Assembly (NCBI GenBank): GCA_028290385.1
Contig: JAQGJZ010000003.1
Coordinates: 1 to 12,424 of the forward strand
DNA length: 12,424 bases
Direction: 5' to 3'
From: Enterovirga sp.
GTDB lineage: Bacteria; Pseudomonadota; Alphaproteobacteria; Rhizobiales; Beijerinckiaceae
Positions 8,643 through 12,424 of the stretch are shown here, piece after piece. A program made the translations under genes and the position numbers. Position 1 is the first letter of the stretch. Each line of letters opens with the position of its first letter. Under the pieces are notes generated by a model. That model saw only the letters and a program-made list of their open reading frames with translations. It had not been told where the DNA came from and searched no databases.

Positions 8643-9686
8643 GTGAGCACGCCCGTCACGGTCCTCACGGGCTTTCTGGGAAGCGGCAAGACCACGCTTC
8701 TCAACAACCTGCTGCGCGACCCGGGGATGGCCGACACGGCCGTCGTCATCAACGAGTTCGGCGAGATCGCGATCGACCACCTTCTGGTCGAGGCCAGCAT
8801 CGAAAACGCGGTGGTGCTGCAGAGCGGCTGCATCTGCTGCACGGTGCGGGGCGACCTCGTCGACACGCTGGACGATCTCGACGCGAAGCGGCGCCGGGGC
8901 GACATCCCGGCCTTCTCGCGCGTCGCGATCGAGACGACCGGGCTCGCCGACCCCGCGCCGATCGCCCAGACGCTCGCGAGCGACCCGCTGCTGGACGGCC
9001 GCTTCCACCTCGCCAGCATCATCTCGACCGTCGACGCGGTGCACGGCGAGGGGCAGCTGGACAGTTACCAGGAGGCCGTGAAGCAGGCGGCGCTGGCCGA
9101 CGTCCTGCTGCTGACCAAGACGGATGTGGCGGAGCCGGCCGCCGTCGCGTCGTTGTCGGCCCGGCTGCGCGCGCTGAACCCGGGCGCCGATCTCGTTCCC
9201 GTTGTGCGCGGCGAGATCACGCCGGAGGACCTGTTCGGCCGGGTGGCGGGCGACCCGCGTGCCAATCCGGAGATGCTTCGGACATGGCTGGACGCCGAAG
9301 CCTTTGAGGCGCCGCAGCACGGCCACGATGAGCACGGGCATGGCCACGGTCACGATCATCACCACCAGGACCCGAACCGGCACAGCGACGCGATCCGGGC
9401 CTTCTGCCTGACCCTGGACGAGCCGGTGGCCTGGGAGGCCGTGACGCGCTGGCTCGGCTCCATCACGTCGCTTCGCGGGCGCGATCTCCTGCGCATGAAG
9501 GGCGTCGTCGCCGTGGAAGGGCTCGCCGGCCCGGTGGTGGTGCAGGGCGTGCAGCACCTGATCCATCCGCCCGTCCAGCTCCCGGCCTGGCCGGACGAGG
9601 ACCATCGCACGCGGATCGTGTTCATCACCAACGGCATTCCGGAGGCGGCCCTGCGGGCCAGCCTCGCGGCGCTGAGCTCGGATTAG
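8643..9686 (+). CDS. CobW/G3E-family GTPase with histidine-rich loop (putative metallochaperone)
   Basis: G3E GTPases of the CobW/COG0523 type use GTP binding to deliver metal ions (zinc, cobalt, iron) to partner proteins. This one has 347 residues, the usual size. Walker A GFLGSGKT is at 10-17, the metal-binding CxCC motif (GCICCT) has C63, C65 and C66, the Walker B/switch ETTGLADP is at 97-104 and the base-recognition TKTD at 158-161. A loop at 226-241 has nine His in sixteen residues, before the C-terminal CobW domain (about 250-345). The GTG start at 8643 follows GAGGG (8630-8634), which overlaps the stop codon of the propeller gene; the 11-nt gap indicates one operon. The neighbour is therefore the first candidate client protein. 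The stop codon overlaps that of the convergent gene by 4 nt. The metal cannot be told from the sequence. Confidence 0.93.
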   Translation: MSTPVTVLTGFLGSGKTTLLNNLLRDPGMADTAVVINEFGEIAIDHLLVEASIENAVVLQSGCICCTVRGDLVDTLDDLDAKRRRGDIPAFSRVAIETTGLADPAPIAQTLASDPLLDGRFHLASIISTVDAVHGEGQLDSYQEAVKQAALADVLLLTKTDVAEPAAVASLSARLRALNPGADLVPVVRGEITPEDLFGRVAGDPRANPEMLRTWLDAEAFEAPQHGHDEHGHGHGHDHHHQDPNRHSDAIRAFCLTLDEPVAWEAVTRWLGSITSLRGRDLLRMKGVVAVEGLAGPVVVQGVQHLIHPPVQLPAWPDEDHRTRIVFITNGIPEAALRASLAALSSD

Positions 9687-10345
9687 GCCCGCGCCGCCGG
9701 CGCCGGCACCAAGTCCAGGTTCGCGGGCCGGAACGGGCCCGAGGGGACGTGCTCCCCTTCCCAGAAGCGGACGTGGCGCGGCCCGAGGAGCCGATCGAAA
9801 AGCTCCGGGCCGATCTCCGCCCCCGAAAACGGCAGCACGGCGATGCCGGCCTCGGCCAATTGCGCATCGCGTTCCCGCACGCGGCGCGGCGTCAGGCCCG
9901 CATCCCGGTCCAGCACGGCAACCAGTTCGTCGCCGCGCCAGATCGCGAAATCGGCCCGCACGCGTCCGTCTCCGCCAACCGGCAGGTGGGCACGCGGCAG
10001 CAGCGCCGGCGCCGAGAACAGCCAATCCTCAACCGCATAAAGGCCCGCAAAGGGCGCGAGCCGCGCGGCCGCGTCCTCGGCCGCATCGGCGAGGGCGCGG
10101 CGCAGATACGCGAAGTAACCCTCGACGAAGCGGCGCGAGGCGCCGGCCCAGGGCGAGCACAGCCCGGCCAGATGCCGCTCGAGCAGGAGCGCGGGATCCG
10201 CGCTCGGGGCGAGCCCGGGCGTGGCACCCAGCTCGTAGCGGGCCGCGTTCAGGCGCAGCGCCCGCCCGGGGAAAAGCCGCGCGCGCGGCAGAACGGGGCC
10301 GAGTTCCTCGGCCCCGTACGCGATCTCCAGACCTTCGTCCGCCAA
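9683..10345 (-). CDS. uncharacterised protein, possible degenerate DUF559/Vsr-like C-terminal half
   Basis: A 220-residue protein I do not recognise firmly. The N-terminal half is Ala/Arg/Leu-rich and probably helical ([20 protein letters not shown], 66-85). Residues 129-175 ([20 protein letters not shown], then [20 protein letters not shown]) follow the strand order of DUF559/very-short-patch-repair-like PD-(D/E)XK folds: 'DF....LVVEVDG...R.RDA.L...G..VL.F'. D132 and D146 are present, but the Glu of the usual ExD/ExK pair is Val, so catalysis is doubtful. It is the last gene of the NitT/TauT-type transporter operon, starting 5 nt after the second permease's stop. The start is taken as TTG at 10345 because no ATG or GTG is available in frame nearby; an AGG just upstream could serve as ribosome-binding site. 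The protein call is supported by operon position and coding continuity, the function is unknown. Confidence 0.65.
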   Translation of the reverse strand: MADEGLEIAYGAEELGPVLPRARLFPGRALRLNAARYELGATPGLAPSADPALLLERHLAGLCSPWAGASRRFVEGYFAYLRRALADAAEDAAARLAPFAGLYAVEDWLFSAPALLPRAHLPVGGDGRVRADFAIWRGDELVAVLDRDAGLTPRRVRERDAQLAEAGIAVLPFSGAEIGPELFDRLLGPRHVRFWEGEHVPSGPFRPANLDLVPAPAARA

Positions 10346-10350
10346 GCGCC

Positions 10351-11181
10351 TCAGGCCCTCGCCTCGGCGTGCCAGGACAGAAGGCGCGCCCGCAGCATGA
10401 CCAGAAGGCGGATGACCACAAAGCCCAGCACGGCGACCTCGACGATGCCGGCGAACACGCCGACGGAATCGGCGAAGCGCCCCGCGGAAATCATCGAGCC
10501 GCCGATGCCGCGCCCGCCCATCAGCATCTCGGTGACCACCGTGGTGATCAGCCCGACCGGCAGCGCGATCTGCAGCCCCGTCAGGATCTGCGGCAGCGCC
10601 ATGGGCAGGACCACCTCACGCAGGATCTGGTTCTCGGTCGCCCCGAAAGAGCGCGCCGACCAGACCGGCCAACGGTCCACCCCCATCGTACCCGCATAGG
10701 CGGCGGACACGATCGGAAACAGGCACGAGAAGGTGATCATGATGATCTTCGACGTGTCGTAGATATCGAACCACAGGATGAAGATCGGCAGGAACGAGAT
10801 CTTCGGCATCGGAAAGCCGATGGAGATCAGCGGGTCGAAGAACCAGCGCACGGCCTTTGAGCGCGCCATCAGCACGCCGAGCGGCAAGCCGATCGCGGTC
10901 GCGATGCTGAACCCGAGGAGCGCCCGGTAGAGCGTCAGCCCGAGATCGAGAAACACCGCGCCCGACAGCGCGTCCGTCCAGATCCGTGCCAGGATGTCGG
11001 ACAGGCGCGGCAGCAGGAAGGGATGAACGAGCCCCGCCCGGGTGACGATTTCCCAAGTCGCCGCAAGGGCGAGAAGGACGGCCGTCTGGGCGGCGATGTC
11101 GCCGACGAGACCGGGGCGCAAGGTGCGCCGCGGGCGTGGCTGCGCGCCCGGGGCGGCAGCGGTGGCGGTCGCGGCGCTCAC
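10351..11181 (-). CDS. ABC transporter permease, NitT/TauT (SsuC/TauC-like), second permease
   Basis: An inner-membrane permease of the family that imports nitrate, taurine, aliphatic sulfonates or thiamine precursors, 276 residues. Hydrophobic segments lie near 30-50, 85-105, 128-140, 147-165, 205-220 and 244-263. The family blocks 'FFDPLISIGFPMPKISFLPIFILWF' (114-138) and the EAA loop SARSFGATENQILREVVLPMALP (175-197) are clear, followed by 'TEMLMGGRGIGG' (217-228). The start is GTG at 11181, which overlaps the stop codon of the upstream permease in GTGA, with GGAGAG 4 nt before it: classic translational coupling. A Pro/Ala-rich cytoplasmic leader (1-25) is unconserved. It probably pairs with the upstream permease as a heterodimeric channel. 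Substrate not determined. Confidence 0.92.
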   Translation of the reverse strand: MSAATATAAAPGAQPRPRRTLRPGLVGDIAAQTAVLLALAATWEIVTRAGLVHPFLLPRLSDILARIWTDALSGAVFLDLGLTLYRALLGFSIATAIGLPLGVLMARSKAVRWFFDPLISIGFPMPKISFLPIFILWFDIYDTSKIIMITFSCLFPIVSAAYAGTMGVDRWPVWSARSFGATENQILREVVLPMALPQILTGLQIALPVGLITTVVTEMLMGGRGIGGSMISAGRFADSVGVFAGIVEVAVLGFVVIRLLVMLRARLLSWHAEARA

Positions 11182-11933
11182 GGCTCTCTCCAGCGCAGTT
11201 GCCGGCGCGCAAAGGCGCCGTAGAGGCGGTCCGCCGCGAACCCGACGACCGCGACGGTGAGGATCACGGCGAACATCGCGGGATACACCCCGCCGTCGCC
11301 GAGGGACGAGATCAGAAAGCCGAGGCCATCCTTCGCAATGACGAATTCCGAGCTCACCATGAGGATGAACGCGAACGCCACCGCGGTGCGGATGCCGTTG
11401 AGGATCTCGGGGCTCGCGGCCGGGAGAACCACATCGAGCAGAACCCGCCGCGGTGTTGCGCCGAGGCTCAGCGCCGACCAGGTCAGCGCCGGGGCCACAC
11501 CGCGCGCGCCATTAAACGAGCTGACCACCACGGGCAGCAGGCAGCCGAGGAAGATCAGGGCGATCTTCGACATGTCCCCGAGGCCGAACCAGATCATCAT
11601 CACGGGGATGAGGGCCGATTTCGGCATCGGGTAGAAGATCTGCACGATCGGGTTGAACACCAGCCGGAAGGGCCGGTAGCGGGCCATCAGGATGCCGGCC
11701 GTGACGCCGATCCCGATCGCCGCGGCGAGGCCGACCGCGGCGCGCCAGAGCGAGCGAGCGGCGTTGGTCAGGAGTTCGCCGCTCGCGACCATCTCCAGAA
11801 AGGCGGCCCCGACGGCCGACAGGTTCGGCAGCATCACGTTCGAAACCAGGCCGGAGGCGGTCAGCGCCTCCCAGGCCACGAACAGGATGAGCACCGGCGC
11901 GTACCGGACGAGGCCGGCCCCGACGCGCCGCAT
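11178..11933 (-). CDS. ABC transporter permease, NitT/TauT (SsuC/TauC-like), first permease
   Basis: A 251-residue permease of the same family as the next gene but clearly diverged from it, so the channel is probably a heterodimer. The family blocks 'FNPIVQIFYPMPKSALIPVMMIWFG' (93-117) and the EAA loop SALSLGATPRRVLLDVVLPAASP (153-175) are present, with 'SEFVIAKDGLGFLI' at 195-208. The ATG at 11933 was chosen: it lies 1 nt past the ATPase stop codon and has GGGGAG 9 nt upstream. An in-frame GTG at 11972 would overlap the ATPase gene by 38 nt and add 13 hydrophilic residues without a good ribosome-binding site. Two permease genes with one ATPase are unusual for SsuABC/TauABC systems, which normally have a single permease. 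Confidence 0.9.
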   Translation of the reverse strand: MRRVGAGLVRYAPVLILFVAWEALTASGLVSNVMLPNLSAVGAAFLEMVASGELLTNAARSLWRAAVGLAAAIGIGVTAGILMARYRPFRLVFNPIVQIFYPMPKSALIPVMMIWFGLGDMSKIALIFLGCLLPVVVSSFNGARGVAPALTWSALSLGATPRRVLLDVVLPAASPEILNGIRTAVAFAFILMVSSEFVIAKDGLGFLISSLGDGGVYPAMFAVILTVAVVGFAADRLYGAFARRQLRWREP

Positions 11934-11934
11934 C

Positions 11935-12424
11935 TCAATGGGCTCCCCGCGTGGCGGCGATGGCCTGCTCACGCACGAGGTGCCAGATCTGCTCGCTGAG
12001 TTCGAGGAATTCCGGCCGGGTCAAAACCTCGTCGCCGCCGCCGCGGTCGAGGTTCACGTCGATCACGTGCTGGATGCGGCCCGGGCGGGCGCTCATGATG
12101 GAGATGCGGTCGGCCAGGAACACGGCCTCCTGCACGTCGTGGGTCACGAACACGACGGTTTTCCGCGTGCGCGCCCAAATGGCCCGGAGCTCCTCCTGCA
12201 TGACGCGCCGGGTCTGCGCGTCGAGCGCCCCGAAGGGCTCGTCCATCAGCAGGATCTCGGGGTCGACGGCGAGCGTGCGGGCGATGGCGGCGCGCTGCTG
12301 CATGCCGCCCGAGAGCTGGGACGGGAACGCATCCTCGAACCCGGTGAGGTGCACGAGATCGATAAAGGTCTTGGCCCGCTCCTCACGGGCGGCGCGGTCC
12401 AGCGTGCCCTGCTTCTCGAGCCCG
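11935..12424 (-). CDS. ABC transporter ATP-binding protein, NitT/TauT (SsuB/TauB-like), C-terminal part
   Basis: The ATPase of the second transporter, cut by the right edge of the window; 162 residues are visible and the reading frame is open to the end. Walker A lies outside. The visible part begins just before the signature LSGGMQQRAAIARTL, followed by Walker B LLMDEPFGALDAQTR and the H-loop in VFVTHDVQEAVFLADRI. The 'DEPFGALD' and 'SARPGRI' blocks are typical of the nitrate/sulfonate/taurine family. The TGA stop (11937-11935) is separated by 1 nt from the ATG of the first permease, so the genes are one operon. The binding-protein gene is not in the window and is presumably upstream. Confidence 0.92.
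   Translation of the reverse strand, partial: GLEKQGTLDRAAREERAKTFIDLVHLTGFEDAFPSQLSGGMQQRAAIARTLAVDPEILLMDEPFGALDAQTRRVMQEELRAIWARTRKTVVFVTHDVQEAVFLADRISIMSARPGRIQHVIDVNLDRGGGDEVLTRPEFLELSEQIWHLVREQAIAATRGAH

Noticed and set aside
9318..9365. Tandem-repeat or CRISPR-like interpretation of the CAC/GGC-rich stretch
   Set aside because: It is simply the coding sequence of the His-rich loop of the GTPase; there are no spaced direct repeats.
8607..10025. Long minus-strand reading frame opposite the CobW gene (472 codons)
   Set aside because: It spans a convergent gene junction and is antisense to a clear G3E GTPase; its His/Arg/Ala-rich product is a GC shadow.

Overview
The window is dense, very GC-rich DNA (about two-thirds G+C by eye) with short intergenic gaps, GTG/TTG starts and several ABC-transporter operons. 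One intergenic palindromic repeat is of the GTCATTCCGGGG...CCCCGGAATGAC type. Together these point to an alphaproteobacterium, most likely of the Rhizobiales/Hyphomicrobiales (Methylobacterium- or Bradyrhizobium-like). No rRNA, tRNA, CRISPR, integrase or transposase is visible, and the content looks like chromosomal metabolic or transport genes.

Layout. (1) Positions 1-4685, plus strand: a peptide/nickel/glutathione-type (Dpp/Opp/Gsi) ABC importer. It comprises the C-terminal part of a family 5 solute-binding protein, a DppB-like permease, a DppC-like permease (35-nt overlap) and a double-ATPase DppD-DppF fusion. A ~100-bp cruciform-forming repeat lies between the second permease and the ATPase. 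(2) Positions 4686-4769: a convergent gap with two GC-rich hairpins. (3) Positions 4770-7100, minus strand: a large (776 aa) amidase-signature enzyme with a readable Lys-Ser-Ser triad. (4) Positions 7101-7305: a divergent intergenic control region with an AT-rich island and two small inverted repeats. (5) Positions 7306-9686, plus strand: a two-gene operon of an LVIVD-type beta-propeller protein and a CobW/G3E-family GTPase with a histidine-rich loop. (6) Positions 9683-12424, minus strand: a NitT/TauT/SsuABC-type ABC operon (ATPase cut by the window end, two permeases), followed by an unrecognised 220-aa protein with a possible degenerate nuclease-like C-terminal half.

How the genes may work together (inference). 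The Dpp-type importer and the amidase could form an import-and-hydrolyse unit for an amide or peptide-like compound. The divergently transcribed propeller protein has histidines recurring at one equivalent position in several blades and is translated just before a putative metallochaperone GTPase. A metal-dependent propeller enzyme with its own metal-delivery GTPase is the most interesting possibility in the window. The NitT/TauT-type transporter may supply a related nitrogen or sulfur compound, but nothing in the sequence fixes its substrate.
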